Positions 11,410-23,184 of a stretch of DNA of 64,000 bases are shown here, in pieces. Within the stretch, counting starts at the first letter, position 1. Every line of letters begins with the position of its first letter. A model generated the notes under the pieces. It had not been told where the DNA came from and searched no databases. It saw only the letters and a program-made list of their open reading frames with translations. Position numbers and translations under genes: made by a program. Source of the stretch: Plantago major (lineage: Eukaryota; Streptophyta; Magnoliopsida; Lamiales; Plantaginaceae); contig CM048840.1 in assembly GCA_026545765.1 (NCBI GenBank), positions 82,922,877-82,986,876 on the forward strand, in the 5' to 3' direction.

Positions 11410-11712
11410 CTATCAATTAAATTTAATTAATGAATTTTTATAATTAAATGAGTGTGTTTCTGGACCTCCAGGGAGGCCGTCGGAGATATGGTGGCGATCG
11501 CCGGAGCTCCACCGCTGGCTTAAATTAATATATCTTTAATTTTTAATGAAAGGGTATAATGGTAAATCAACATTTATTTATAATTATAATTATAAAAGAA
11601 CAACTAAAAAATTAACTAAAGGGTATATTTGGCAAACATCTTAGTGTACGACTACTATCTTATTTTAACTATGTACGACTACTATTTCACCGTAGAAAAC
11701 CCCATGTTAGTT

Positions 11713-13297
11713 TTTTACACTTCAGCAAGAAATCCGGGGAAATAATTCTCTCTTCTTCGATTCACACTTTGTTTTTGTTTCACATTTTTCACAAAGTTTT
11801 AGAAGAGACGTGTATTATTGAGAGATCTGGGAGACCCTTTTTTTTTTTTTTAAAGACCTGGGAGACGGATTGATCTTTTTAAATATATGTATAATGTTTT
11901 AAGCAATATCAGTAATTTTTTATAAGTGAACATTTTATATTTTTTTATATGTATATGTATATCACCGATATTTTTAGTAAAACCTTTAATATTTTTTTTG
12001 ATATAACTGCATTATTCGGTCATTTTTAGTTTTTTCATAAGACTGTCTCTTAAGTGACTTACTCCATATTTATATATATATATATATATATAAAACGCCA
12101 AAGTAATTTCAACCTCGTGAAGTCGATGCCCTAATCATCCCTGTCTTGATTTTCATACGCATTTACAACTTTGTCTCGTTAACAAATCATTCCTACCAAA
12201 TTACAAACAAGTAACAACACACTGTAAAACACAATTTTGCAGCAAAGCTGTAACTGCTACGTTTTCCAACATAAATTTATTAATTATTTATTTTTGTTTT
12301 CTTTTATATAGCAAAAAAAATTATTTCAAAGCCAAACATAAAACGAGTATAAATAAATTAATTATTAATTATTTTTATATGTGCATAAAATCAACGTTTA
12401 AGTATGAATTAATTATAAGGCATGAATTAACTCCAGAGTATATACGTATTGTTTTGGAGATATATTATAATATATATGGGTGGTACATTGGCATGCTTCC
12501 TATAGTACTTGCACGATTGATAGCAAAATGTGGATCATTTCACGTTTGTTTGACTGTATGACCAACAAATCATTCGTATAAGAGCACTGCCAACTGAGTT
12601 ATTTCCAGACTTCAAACTATTTAAAAGCCTTAAAAAGTATTCCAATTAAGGCTAATAATGAGCTACTAACTAGTATCCAATAGGTTTTGTCTTTTAAAAT
12701 CCAATGACTATCATATTTTGATGATGCATTCAATCTGTTGTCCACTCTCATAATATAATTTTGTGTAATGTGAGACTTATTTTTTGGCTATATCACTGTG
12801 AGTATCAAATAGCAAGGCTTCTATTGCGACTTATCAAATAAAAATGTTAGAAGCCCCTTTTAAAAGTTCACCCATTACTAGTTGCCTAAGAACTGATAAG
12901 AAGAAACCGCGTCAATCAAAATAATTATACCTTGATCGATGATTAATGTTGAGTTGATTATACTATTTGGGCAATCAAATAGTGCATGTAGAGTACATGG
13001 TGACTTAAGAGAGTATTAACATAGCACACCCCATTCATCAAAAACCCCGACCCATGTAAGGTGGAAAGATGTTATAATGAACACGACATGTCATGACATA
13101 ACGTGATGGATCTGCTTGCTGCAAAAGCTTCAAGTTCCAAATGTCGACTCATTTCCCATTCGGATGGCGTGAGATTTTTGCAGAACAGAGGGTCCGGGAT
13201 ACACGCACGTCCTTCAGATTCTTAACGAATCACTAGACAAGACTTCGGTGGAGAAAACAGTCTAAACAAAAAAATCATACTCCATTCGTAATATTAA
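11713..13297. other. Intergenic DNA, no gene seen
   Basis: AT-rich DNA with a short TA run near 12073-12092. Between about 13080 and 13260 the composition is more balanced, but no frame extends far enough to call. I see no element termini. Confidence 0.6.
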
Positions 13298-13299
13298 TA

Positions 13300-13549
13300 C
13301 TTTCTCCGTCCCGCAAAACTTCATACATTTGTCATTTTTAGTCGTTCCACAGAACTTTATACATTACTAAAAAAGAAGCTACCCCACATCCAACAAATAA
13401 TAAACAATCTCAACTTTACACTCAAATTACATATTTTGCCACTAAAAGTATAATTTTTCCCACATTTTCTATATTCTATCATTACTTTAACTTGTTGCAT
13501 AAAACTGCGCGCTAACCCTAATGTATGAAGTTTTTCGGGACGGAGGAAT
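13300..13549. mobile_element. Stowaway-like MITE, copy 2
   Basis: The left end CTTTCTCCGTCCCGC and the right end CGGGACGGAGGAAT are inverted, continue into the shared word AACTTCATACATT, and are flanked by TA on both sides. The whole 250 bp aligns in reverse complement with the MITE at 20660-20900, so the two are one family. Confidence 0.85.
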
Positions 13550-13859
13550 TAACTTTCAAACTTCTCACTTTCTCTAGAATTTAAAAATATAATAAAATAA
13601 TTTTGTTAAATGTATTATATATATTGATAAAGTTGTAATTAAATGGATGATAAAGTATGAAGAAGAAATTATAAAGTAGCAAAAAAGTATGAAGAAGAAA
13701 TGATAAAGTAGCAAAAAAGTATGAAAGAGAAATTAAAAATAATTGATGACAGAGCAAGTCTCATGAAAGACCTAGAAAGGTTTAAATGCCGTTTTTCTCC
13801 ATAATGTCCTAATTCCCCACGCACCTCCCCTCCGCTTCGACAGCCATATACGTTGCTAG

Positions 13860-14890
13860 GGTTACACCCTTATGGGATATAGCTCAGCTCAGCTCCGCTC
13901 CTCCTCTTCCAACTAATGCCCCACTTCCTTGGGTCAATGTTCCTTTTCTTCCTAATTTTCCTGTAAACCCTAATGTCCTGAATCCAAATATCCAAAACTA
14001 CAAGAGTTCCCCTTAGGCAACCTCGTCTTCTAAATCCTCCAGCTATATCTTTCCATATTTCTTCTACAGTGGTCAATCACCTTGGTCTTACACATCCTGT
14101 TTTGGTCTAAATTGAAAATTAAGATCCTGTTTTGGGAGTTGTAGGTGCTTCACGCATGACCTTCTTGAGGTGGCTCAAAATGGCATCCCCTTGGATGTGA
14201 GGAACTTTTCTAAAGCCCCTACATCTTTCTAGAATGTTCGTGATCGTGGGTATCTAAAGTTAATGCCCTAAAGGTTCGCTTTTTGCAGAAAACTAAACCT
14301 GCTATATCTTTCTCTCTGAAATTAATATTCTCTCCGTACCTTTTCATTTCACTCTTGTTGGACAATTCACTGCGAAGGAACCATCTAAGATTGGTGAAGC
14401 TCTGTTTGAAATTGCAAAACTAATTGGTACTGTTTTAACAATAGATCAACTATATACTACTCAGAGCTATATTTTGTATAGAAGTAGATGCTTATGCCCC
14501 CCCCCCCCCCCCCCGGCTTGATGTAGCTGGAGTAGGACATGAAGTTGTTGTTGATTATGATTAATTTCCTAATTAATTACTGCACTTTCTGTTATAAACT
14601 TGGCCACTCTGTTGGTTTTTGCTAGCTAAATATCCTGCTCTGAAATCCTGGGAGTGCAAGGCAACAATGACCCTCATAATGTGGTTAGGCCTGTTGTTTG
14701 GACTCTACTACTAATGAGGATGGATTCATTCATGTACTGGACAAACATGGAAGGAAGAAACACCCTCTCAAGTCTCAACCCTTGGCTATTGTGCACCCTC
14801 CAAAGACGGTTATCAGAAATACCAGACATTCTGCGAAAAAACCTAATGGTACCACTACTCTTTCTTGTAATGATTGTTAAAATATAAATG
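13860..14890 (+). pseudogene. Broken DUF4283 / zinc-knuckle retroelement ORF
   Basis: Forward-strand fragments across several frames spell a plant DUF4283-type protein, the family found in ORF1 of plant LINEs. A SKIGEALFEIAKLIGT segment lies at about 14370-14430. A CX2CX4HX4C zinc knuckle (CTFCYKLGHSVGFC) is intact at 14581-14622. A TNEDGFIHV segment of the C-terminal part lies near 14710. Stops and frameshifts interrupt all of it, and an 18-base C run (14497-14514) sits in the middle. No reverse transcriptase follows; a Copia element lies 160 bp downstream. Confidence 0.6.
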
Positions 14891-15052
14891 CTAGAGGAAT
14901 TGGGAAAAATCCTACTCAAAAAATGATTTAGGTATTGTAACTTGATGTTTTTCCTATCTATCAATATATTTGATCTTTTCTATAAATTAGAACAAAAAAA
15001 CAACTTGTTACTGTTTGAGTAGCGATTCAAATATTGTAAATCTGGTTAAAAA

Positions 15053-15262
15053 TGTTAATGATCACAGTGCAAATGACTGAGATTCAGGAAATCTCTTATA
15101 ATTAGTCCATTTTGAGATATGTAACTTATGACCAATATTGTATGTCATTAATTATAGATTGTACATATCCCTTGTAATATGCCTGTAATTTAGACAATTC
15201 ATGTCTATATAATGAAATGTACACAACCACAGAATGTGTGGTGAATTTCATAATCACTGTTA
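15053..15262 (+). repeat. 5' LTR of Ale-like element
   Basis: It starts TGTTAATGATCACAG and ends at CACTGTTA just before the primer-binding site. A TATATAAT box lies at 15206-15213. It is identical to the 3' LTR except one base near the end. Confidence 0.92.
15206..15213 (+). promoter_or_regulatory. LTR TATA box (Ale-like element)
   Basis: TATATAAT lies about 50 bp before the LTR end, the expected place for the element's core promoter. The same word is in the 3' LTR. Confidence 0.45.
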
Positions 15263-15276
15263 TGGTATACAGAGCC
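15263..15276 (+). other. Primer-binding site (initiator Met tRNA type)
   Basis: TGGTATACAGAGCC matches the Copia consensus TGGTATCAGAGCC with one inserted base. It lies immediately after the LTR. Confidence 0.75.
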
Positions 15277-15343
15277 TTTTTTGGCTAACGCCATCTTTCC
15301 TCCTCACACACCTTGCTTTCTTCTTCTTTTCTTCCTCATCATC

Positions 15344-16375
15344 ATGAGCACCTCTACAGTTGATCCCACCCTTAACCTTTCTCCTCTCATTCACCTTGTA
15401 ACCATCAAACTAAACTCTTCAAACTACCTACAGTGGAATACTCAAATTTATCCCCTCCTTTGCTCTCATGATCTGTTTCAGTTTCTCGATGGCCGCAAAT
15501 CTGCGCCCTCCCTTACCACCACTGATTCTGCTGGAAATAATATTCCTAATTCTTCCTTTACTGAATGGCAAGCTCAGGATCAACGCTTGCGCACTTTTCT
15601 TCAGGCCACATTAACTGAAGAATCTATGACTGAAGTTATAGGCTGCACTACCTCAAAAGATGTTTGGGATTCTCTTGTGCAGGCTTATAGCGATTCGTCT
15701 AAGGCTAGGGAACTATGTTTGAAGGATGAACTTCAATTGATAAAAAAGGGATCTCGCTCAGTTGGTGAATACGATCGGCAATTTAAATCCTTATGCGATC
15801 AACTTTCTGCCATAGGTTGTCCAGTAGGTGAGGCGGACAAATCTCATTGGTTTCTTCGTGGATTCGGAGCATCTTTTGCCAGTTTCTCCGCTGCACAGAT
15901 GACACTCAAACCGCTGCCAAATTTTCGAGATCTTCAAGCCCAGGCAGAGAGCTTTGATCTGTTCCAGAAATCCTTGGAAGATACACCATCACCACAGGCT
16001 GCTTTTATCTCTCAAGCTGGCCATTCTACTGCTTTTCAGCCACATCGTGGTCGTGGTCGTGGTGGCCACTCAAATGGTCGAGGGCGTGGGCGTCGCACTC
16101 CAAGATGTCAGATCTGTCGTCTTGAAGGTCACTATGCCGATGCTTGTCCGAAGCGCTATGGTTCTCCTACAGCCCCTGCGGCTAATCTGGTTGAGGCTTA
16201 CAACGCCTCTGGATCTCGTTCTCAACCCTCTGCCTCTGATTGGTTCTTGGATACTGGTGCGAGTGCGCATATGACACCATCTACTTCTTCGCTGAGCCTT
16301 ATTCCGGTAATGATCGTGTTGTCGTTGGTAATGGTGATCTCTTATCTATTTCTCATACTGGATCCTGAAATATAA
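15344..16375 (+). pseudogene. gag-protease part of the Ale-like polyprotein, frameshifted
   Basis: The start at 15344 is the first ATG (MSTSTVDPTLNLSP); the open frame upstream lacks one. The product is a Copia gag (UBN2 type) followed by a glycine/arginine-rich stretch. Next come a zinc knuckle CX2CX4HX4C (CQICRLEGHYADAC, 16106-16147) that binds RNA, and the aspartic protease active site DTGASAHM (from 16250). Shortly after, near 16280-16292, the frame shifts by one base. The original reading continues in the pol frame as AEPYSGNDRV from 16291, and the old frame runs into nonsense to 16375. The protease is therefore truncated. Confidence 0.85.
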
Positions 16376-19300
16376 ATGATTCATTATGCTTACTTGATGT
16401 TCTTGTGGTTCCAAGTCTGACAAAGAACCTTGTTTCTATTAGTAAATTAACGACGGATTATCCGGTTAATGTTCTCTTTTCTGATAAATCTTTTGCCATT
16501 CAGACTCGAGCGACAGGGCAGCTACTAGCAAGAGGTCGTCGTGAGCAGGGCCTTTACATTTTGGAGCATGGACACGCAGCTTTAGTTGCTGCACTCAAAT
16601 CACGCAATTTGAAGGGTTCTTTTGATTTGTGGCACTCTAGGCTAGGGCACGTTTCTTTTGATGTCATTTCTTTATTGAATAAGCAGGGTTCCTTATCTGT
16701 AACTTCGTTGCTTACCAACCCTACACTCTGTTCCTCGTGTGAGTTGGCAAAAAGCAAACGGTTACCCTTTGAATTAAACAATAAACGTGCCTCTTTTGTT
16801 TTGGATATCATTCATTGTGATTTGTGGGGCCCTGCTCCGACTACTTCGACGCATGGTTATCGTTATTATGCTCTCTTTGTGGATGATTTTTCCCGCTTCA
16901 CTTGGCTATATGTTATGCGTCACAAATCTGACTTTTTTGACATCTTCCGCCAATTTAAAGTGTTTGTGGAAACTCAATTTGATCGAAAAATCAAGGTTTT
17001 TCAAACCGATGGCGGGTCAGAATTTACAAATAACAAAATCAAGGAGCTCTTTCGTGAATCCGGAATTCAACATCATATGTCATGTCCCTATACTCCATCT
17101 CAAAATGGTCGGGCTGAAAGAAAACACCGGCATGTCACGGAAACAGGTTTGGCAATGTTATTTCACTCTCACGTTCCAACTTCTTATTGGGTTGAGGCCT
17201 TTGGCACGGCTGCTTATATCATTAACCGGCTACCATCGAAAGTTCTTGAAGGAAAATCTCCGTTTGAATTATTATTCGGTGTATCTCCTAATTATGAAAA
17301 TTTTCATCCGTTTGGTTGTCGAGTTTATCCTTGTTTGCGAGATTATGTCTCTAACAAGCTCTCTCCGCGCAGCGCACCATGTATTTTTATGGGTTACAGC
17401 TCTCTGCATAAAGGGTTTCATTGTTTGGATTTATCTACCAAGAGGACATACATTACCAGGCATGCACGATTTGATGAAGGATTATTTCCATTTGCCCAAG
17501 TACAAAACTCCCAACCAGTTGTATCACTTGAATATTACAGTTTCTATGAGCCCATTCAACAATCTGTTTTGCCAGCCCAACCCAACTTATCATTAGGTGA
17601 ATCTCATGGCCCAAGCCCAAGTCCTTGTGCTATTTGTCCATCTCACCAGCACAAAGCACCAGCCTCACTGCCACAGACCACCGCTCCGCAGTCAACAGCT
17701 CCACCGGCACCGCCGCCAGTCTCTCCGGAGCTAAATTCCTCCATGCCGGAATCCTCTCATATCTCAATGTCTGATCCTCCATCGCCACCCCATGTCACTC
17801 CGGAGCCGCCCCCTATTCGGCGTCGGCAACCTCGGCCTCCACCAATTGATCACCCTATGGTCACACGGGGTAAAGTCGGTAAATTTAAAATCAAACACCC
17901 TGCTGATTTAGCTCAATTGGATTCTAACAAATTTTTACAGGCTTTATTGATAACCAAGGAGCCCAAGGGTTATAAATCCGCAGCCAAGAAACCCGAATGG
18001 TTAGCTGCCATGGACTCCGAGATGGCTGCACTTCAGGCCAATGATACATGGGACTTGGTGCCACGCCCGCCCAATACAAATGTAGTTGGATCGAAATGGG
18101 TTTTTCGCACAAAGTTTCTGTCAGATGGCACAATTGACAGACACAAGGCTCGCCTAGTTGCTCAGGGGTTCACGCAACTTCCAGGTTTTGATTTTACAGA
18201 CACCTTCAGTCCGGTTGTTAAAGCATCCACAGTTAGAATTGTCTTAGCTCTTGCTGTTTCACGTAATTGGCCTATGCACCAACTGGACGTTAAAAATGCT
18301 TTTCTCCATGGTTATCTAAATGAAGTTGTTTATATGGAACAACCTCCTGGCTATATTGACTCTCGATTTCCTGACCATGTTTGTCGTTTGAAAAAGGCAC
18401 TTTATGGGCTCAAACAGGCTCCACGAGCTTGGTTTCATAGGTTCAGTAATTTTCTGGTGCACTTGGGTTTTACTTGCAGTCGAGCGGATACATCCCTTTT
18501 TGTTTTCAGCCAGGGCTCTTGTCTATTATATCTTCTGGTTTATGTCGATGACATAATATTGACTGGTAATGATGTCTCTGCTATTCGCCGGCTTATTACT
18601 CGCATCAATTTTGAATTCTCTGTTACGGATCTTGGGCGTCTTAATTATTTTCTCGGTTTGGAAGTCAATTACACTTCGACAGGATTATTCTTGGGGCAAA
18701 CTAAGTACGCCCGAGACATTCTTACTCATGCCATGATGCTTGATGCCAAACCAGTATGCACGCCAATGATTGTAGGCCAGTCTCTTACCGTGGATGGTGA
18801 GTCTTTTAAGGACCCTACTCTTTATCGCTCGTTAGTTGGGGCCTTACAGTACCTCACAATTACTCGACCCGATATTTCTTATGCTGTGAATTCTGTGAGC
18901 CAACATCTTCAGTCACCAACCAATACTCATTTTCAAGCAGTCAAACGCATCTTGCGTTATATCAAGGGGACTTTACAGTATGGCTTGAACTTCTCTCGAA
19001 GTTCGCCCACTAATTTGCTTAGCTATTCAGATGCCGATTGGGCTCGCTGCCCCGATACACGTCGCTCTACTTATGGGTACTCTATCTTTATTGGTGATAA
19101 TTTAGTCTCTTGGAGTGCTAAGAAACAGCCAACCGTGTCCCGTTCCAGTTGTGAGTCGGAATATCGTGCCATGGCCAACACTGCTGCTGAGATGCTTTGG
19201 GTACTAAATCTCCTTCGGGATCTGAAATGTACATCTTCCAGTATCCCAGTTCTTCTTTGTGACAACAAGAGTGCACTTTTTCTCACGCAAAATCCTATAG

Positions 19301-19530
19301 CACACAAACGGGCCAAGCACATAGATATTGACTATCACTTTGTCCGTGAGCTAGTTTCTGCAGGTAGACTAGTCACTGAATTTGTTCCATCCTGTTTACA
19401 GGTGGCTGACATTTTCACCAAAAGTCTTGCTCGGCCGATGTTCCTGAATTTCCGTTCCAAGCTTCGCGTCGTCTCCAATCCTACGCTTTGCTTGAGGGGG
19501 GATGTTAATGATCACAGTGCAAATGACTGA
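16291..19530 (+). pseudogene. Integrase-RT-RNase H part of the Ale-like polyprotein
   Basis: The pol frame opens at the shift near 16291 and has one in-frame TGA at 16366-16368. It is then open from 16405 to 19530 (1,041 codons). In order: GAG-pre-integrase (HSRLGHVS, CSSCELAK); integrase core with HCDLWGP, QTDGGSEF and GRAERKHR holding the D-D-E triad; a proline-rich linker; reverse transcriptase with YVDD at 18541-18552; and RNase H with YSDADWA and SESEYRA-type motifs. The frame ends inside the 3' LTR. Apart from the shift and the TGA this is a complete Copia pol, so the enzymes after the stop would need readthrough to be made. Confidence 0.92.
19492..19502 (+). other. Polypurine tract (Ale-like element)
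   Basis: TTGAGGGGGGA sits directly before the 3' LTR and would prime plus-strand synthesis. Confidence 0.8.
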
Positions 19531-19712
19531 GATTCAGGAAATCTCTTATAATTAGTCCATTTTGAGATATGTAACTTATGACCAATATTGTATGTCATTA
19601 ATTATAGATTGTACATATCCCTTGTAATATGCCTGTAATTTAGACAATTCATGTCTATATAATGAAATGTACACAACCACAGAATGTGTGGTGAATTTCA
19701 TAATCACAGTTA
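19503..19712 (+). repeat. 3' LTR of Ale-like element
   Basis: It is 210 bp long and matches the 5' LTR except A for T at 19709. The pol stop codon lies inside it at 19528-19530. Confidence 0.92.
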
Positions 19713-19717
19713 AAAAA

Positions 19718-20659
19718 TATTTACTTTAATCAGATTTTTGAGAATTTCAATAGTTAGAAAAAAAGACTATAATCATTGGCCAACCTTACTTTTCCACTTT
19801 ATATTATTTAGGCTACTAGGTGGGCTTATTTGGAAAGATATAATTTGGTGACTGCCAAATTCATGTTTTGGTACGCGTGCATATAAAAAATGGATACTAT
19901 GTCAATCTGCACAAGATATGTTTCCTTATTTTCTCAACAACCAATCATCATTGCTAACTTACATGTTTCTTCCACTTAATTACGTACAAACAAACCTAAG
20001 TGCTAGCTGGATTTTACATCTTTTTATTAGTGCATCAAATAACTCCCTCCTACCACCTTTTACAACAAAAAAGATTCAATAATTTTTTTTTTTTTTGGAG
20101 AATTAAATTTTATTCAATCTCAAAAGAGGACGGAACACCAGTAGTGTTCATTATACATTTTTAATTTTTGATTCGAGAAAAAAGATTCAATATTCCTACA
20201 TCTTTACTCTTGGAAAACTATACTCTTTGGCACTAATTAAACTCAAACTTGCCAAAGCTCAGTTAAGGAACACGTTGGTATTTGACACTCAGCTGAAGCT
20301 CAGTGCCATAGTAACTCCTTTAAATGCACTTCTAACTCAGTTAAGCAAGGCTCTCTCTTTACAGTTTTTATACCTCTGTTTCAGATTCAACTTATCACGG
20401 ACCTGAACACAAATTTTAAGAGAATATTGAATAAAGTAAGACTACATTGAATAAAATATGAAATATATTTTTCATTTAAGGATGGGAAGTTGAAATTGAT
20501 ACGTCCCAAAATAAAAATGCGAGGAGGTGAATTTGAAACGGATGGAGTATAAGTTAACACACTATCCAACCAACTATAATTTTTTTTTTTTTTTTTTTTT
20601 GTAGAATACCACATGTAACGTCACACTAATTATCATCTTTACAAATCGTTATTCACATG
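19718..20659. other. Intergenic DNA, no gene seen
   Basis: AT-rich, with T runs near 20082-20096 and 20580-20601. No coding frame or terminal repeats were recognised. Confidence 0.6.
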
Positions 20660-20900
20660 CTCCCTCCGTCCCGGAGAACCTAATACATTAGGGTTGTTGT
20701 GTAGTTTTAGATCAAAAGTTGAAGTAATGATAACATATAAAAAAAGATGTAAAAAAATGTACTTGTAAAATATTTAATTTGTGTGTAAAAGTTGATATTT
20801 TTATTATTTGTTGGGTGTGGGTAGCTTAGTGTTTTAGTAATGTATGAGGTTCTGTGGGACGGTTAAAAATGACAAAGGTATGAAGTTCTGCGGGATTGAG
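20660..20900. mobile_element. Stowaway-like MITE, copy 3
   Basis: The left end CTCCCTCCGTCCCGG and the right end CGGGATTGAG are Stowaway termini. The right flank is TA; the left is TG, probably mutated. It aligns throughout with the reverse complement of the MITE at 13300-13549, including ACATTAGGGTT, ATTATTTGTTGG and TTTTTAGTAATGTAT-type words. Confidence 0.8.
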
Positions 20901-21548
20901 TATCAACTAACTAACAATGTTATCCGTTCGAAACTTATATATAATATTGCATCCGAAGAAACCACGACTTTCACTTTCAACGGATTCGATCCATGCATGT
21001 TCGGTTTGCTTGCTATTTACAGCCTGACCAACCTTATGACTCCCAACCAACTATAATCCTTAAAATCAATTAAATCATCTTTAAAAAAATCAAAACTCAA
21101 CATCAATTATTTATTACAAACATCACTTTACTCTTACACGTCATACATAACATTAATCCTATCAAATCTATAATTATTTAATTCAATACCAACATACAAA
21201 TCCAAGCTCTGTTGAGAAGCGACCACTATTATCTACTCATCTCCCCTTGCGTAGTTGAATGCCCATCAGTAAACATATTCTTATACTTTGTCCGTCTAAC
21301 ACTGAACATTTCATTGAATTGTATATGGATTTTAAAGTAAACTACTTAAATAATTAGACCATCTCCAACCTTCAAACCTTATAAAATCCACTCTCATTGT
21401 CATGTCAACATTTCAGTACTCTTATTAAACCCAACCAAACTTTTCATTTCCAACGTAAACCATATAATGTTCATTTTCTTTTCTCATTACCATTTAAATT
21501 ATACTGTCATTTCAATATTTTATTTTCTCATTTCCTTTATAAATTTGT
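20901..21548. other. Intergenic DNA, no gene seen
   Basis: AT-rich DNA. TACTTTGTCCGTC at about 21284 and GAGGGAGTA just right of the hAT element (22454-22462) could be the two ends of a worn Stowaway copy split by the hAT insertion. The left match is weak. Confidence 0.45.
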
Positions 21549-21556
21549 GTACAGAG

Positions 21557-22291
21557 CTATGTTTTAAAATTCGGGTCCGACCGGCCGGTCCGACCGCTAA
21601 ACCAGTCTTGGCCGGCCCAAATAGGGCTAAAAAACCGGTATTGAGCCGCTGCCCCAAAAACCGACAAACTCGGCCCAAAACCGGGTTGGACCGGTGACCC
21701 GGAACCGGGTTGGGCCGGTTGGGCTTTTTTTTTTTTTTTTTTTTCCAACTAAACCCCGTCAGGTGCGAACTTAGGAAAAAAGGTTTTTTGCAAGAAATTT
21801 AATTTTAAAAAATAAAAAGCCCTGCACTCATTAGAATAAAAAAAAAGATGTCCTTTTTTTTTCTTTGTACATTATTTTTTCTTAAACTATATAAATTAAA
21901 TATATTTTATTGTTGAGTTTATTGTTAATTGTTATGTATATTTTGAGTTTTCTATTGGGTTTATACTTTATAATGCAAATCAAACATAAAATTCATGTTT
22001 GTTCTATTTATTAGTTATTCATTTTGTTGGTCATTATATAATCTATATGTTTTGTATTTAGGAAATGCGGAAAATGTTACAACAAATGAGAACGATGATG
22101 TTGAACTCTCGTATTATTGTTGAGTTTGATCTTTGGAACTCTATTATCTCATTAATTGCTTGTAGACTTTTATGATTGGAATGTGTATGACTTGATGGCT
22201 TGATGTCATTTTTATGATGATTTGAAGTTGTGACTTTTTATGTTTATGTTTATGATCTATCTATGTTTGGAACCTTTTAATTTAATATCAA

Positions 22292-22347
<56 letters not shown>

Positions 22348-22448
22348 TGACGTCTATCCGGCTCTATCCGGGTGAACCGGTCCGACCCGGTTGAAACTTT
22401 TTTTGAGGATGGCCGGCTCAACCTCCGGTTCCGGCTTTTAAAACATAG
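21557..22448. mobile_element. Non-autonomous hAT element with perfect TIR and TSD
   Basis: The termini are perfect 13-bp inverted repeats: CTATGTTTTAAAA at 21557 and its complement ending at 22448. A perfect 8-bp duplication, GTACAGAG, flanks them (21549-21556 and 22449-22456), which is diagnostic of hAT transposition. Subterminal zones are rich in CCGG-containing words such as CCGGTCCGACC on both sides. The middle is AT-rich and ends in an AT microsatellite. A fragment near 22061-22120, after a splice-acceptor-like TTTGTATTTAG, could be the tail of a transposase exon, but no transposase gene survives. The total is 892 bp. Confidence 0.9.
22296..22342. repeat. (AT)n microsatellite
   Basis: About 47 bp of AT units inside the hAT element. 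Confidence 0.95.
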
Positions 22449-22456
22449 GTACAGAG

Positions 22457-23184
22457 GGAGTAATAATGCAATAATCATTAAATTAATCATTGGAGCATTG
22501 AATATTTGGTCGCACACTCAGCAACCAATATCTTTCTTTGACTATATCATTGCTACAATATAACGGCCAAAAGTGCACAATTGTGAACAAGCATTACCTC
22601 GACTTTAAATTAATGCATGAGTGTAACATGGAAGGTACCAACAATTTTGTAAACTTGTGTTTGAAAATGCTTGAATATGCTGGGCATAAATTCGGCCGTC
22701 GAGTTGTCGAGCCTACCTTTGACGGTCGGACTCCAATAAACGAACATAACTATAGGATGATTGAACATGTTAATTACATCCCGACGGACATTATTTGAAG
22801 CTCATGTGACTATAAAAGTGCAAGTTAACAGGCAGTACGTGTTGAGCCAACACTGACTGTGTTCTACATGGACTGTTAAGCAATCAGTGATTGTTATGTT
22901 CTGCACTTTAATTTACTACTATTTTTTTATATATATGTTTTGTCTTTCTTCATTAATCTAACCTTGCTACAAGTTTTTAGTTGATTTTGTTTTTTCAGGA
23001 ATAGGTTAAAAGATATGACTATAGATGAGATTCTAAAGAAAAGCTTTGAAGAAGATCTTTGAAGATTCATGAGAAGATTTGGCATAATAATCTGTTAAAA
23101 GGAGAACACTTGGGTTGGACTGTAAAAATCCTAAATAAAGAAATAAGATATGTGGATATCTCTAATGGACGTTATATATATATA
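22457..23184. other. Intergenic DNA, no recognised gene
   Basis: An open frame of 86 codons at 22538-22798 (+) has no motif I recognise. The rest is AT-rich. The stretch ends at the A that precedes the Helitron terminus. Confidence 0.5.

Larger units (their letters stand above)
3730..11703. mobile_element. Mutator-like element with TIRs and 9-bp TSD
   Basis: The left end begins GGGTGTTTCTACGG at 3730 and the right end finishes CCGTAGAAAACCCC at 11703. The terminal ~62 bp are inverted copies (about 3730-3792 against 11643-11703), each with the subterminal word ATAGTAGTCGTAC twice. The perfect 9-bp direct repeat ATGTTAGTT flanks both ends (3721-3729 and 11704-11712), the hallmark of Mutator insertions. 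Behind each end lies the same mirrored module: AT-rich DNA, a GC-rich block (about 4025-4130; 11468-11518) and a tRNA-like A/B-box stretch. No transposase is visible, so it is non-autonomous. A candidate Helitron fills 5978-10925, leaving about 3.0 kb of original element. Confidence 0.82.
15053..19712 (+). mobile_element. Young Ale-like Copia retrotransposon
   Basis: A 4,660-bp element has 210-bp LTRs (15053-15262, 19503-19712) that differ only at one base by my reading (T at 15259, A at 19709). Internal order is primer site, gag, protease, integrase, RT, RNase H, polypurine tract, which is the Copia order. The short LTRs and pol motifs fit the Ale lineage. The flanks show AAAAA on both sides (15048-15052 and 19713-19717), a plausible but low-complexity 5-bp target duplication. 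Near-identical LTRs imply recent insertion, yet gag-pol is already broken by one frameshift and one stop, so it was probably mobilised in trans. Confidence 0.9.

Noticed and set aside
14497-14514. 18-base C run as a functional i-motif
   Set aside because: It is a single homopolymer in a decayed ORF, with no further support.
16787-17596. 269-codon plus-strand ORF inside pol
   Set aside because: It is an alternative frame of the integrase region.
22538-22798. 86-codon open frame as a gene
   Set aside because: It has no recognisable motif or intron signals, and lies between a hAT and a Helitron. Length is within chance for this composition.
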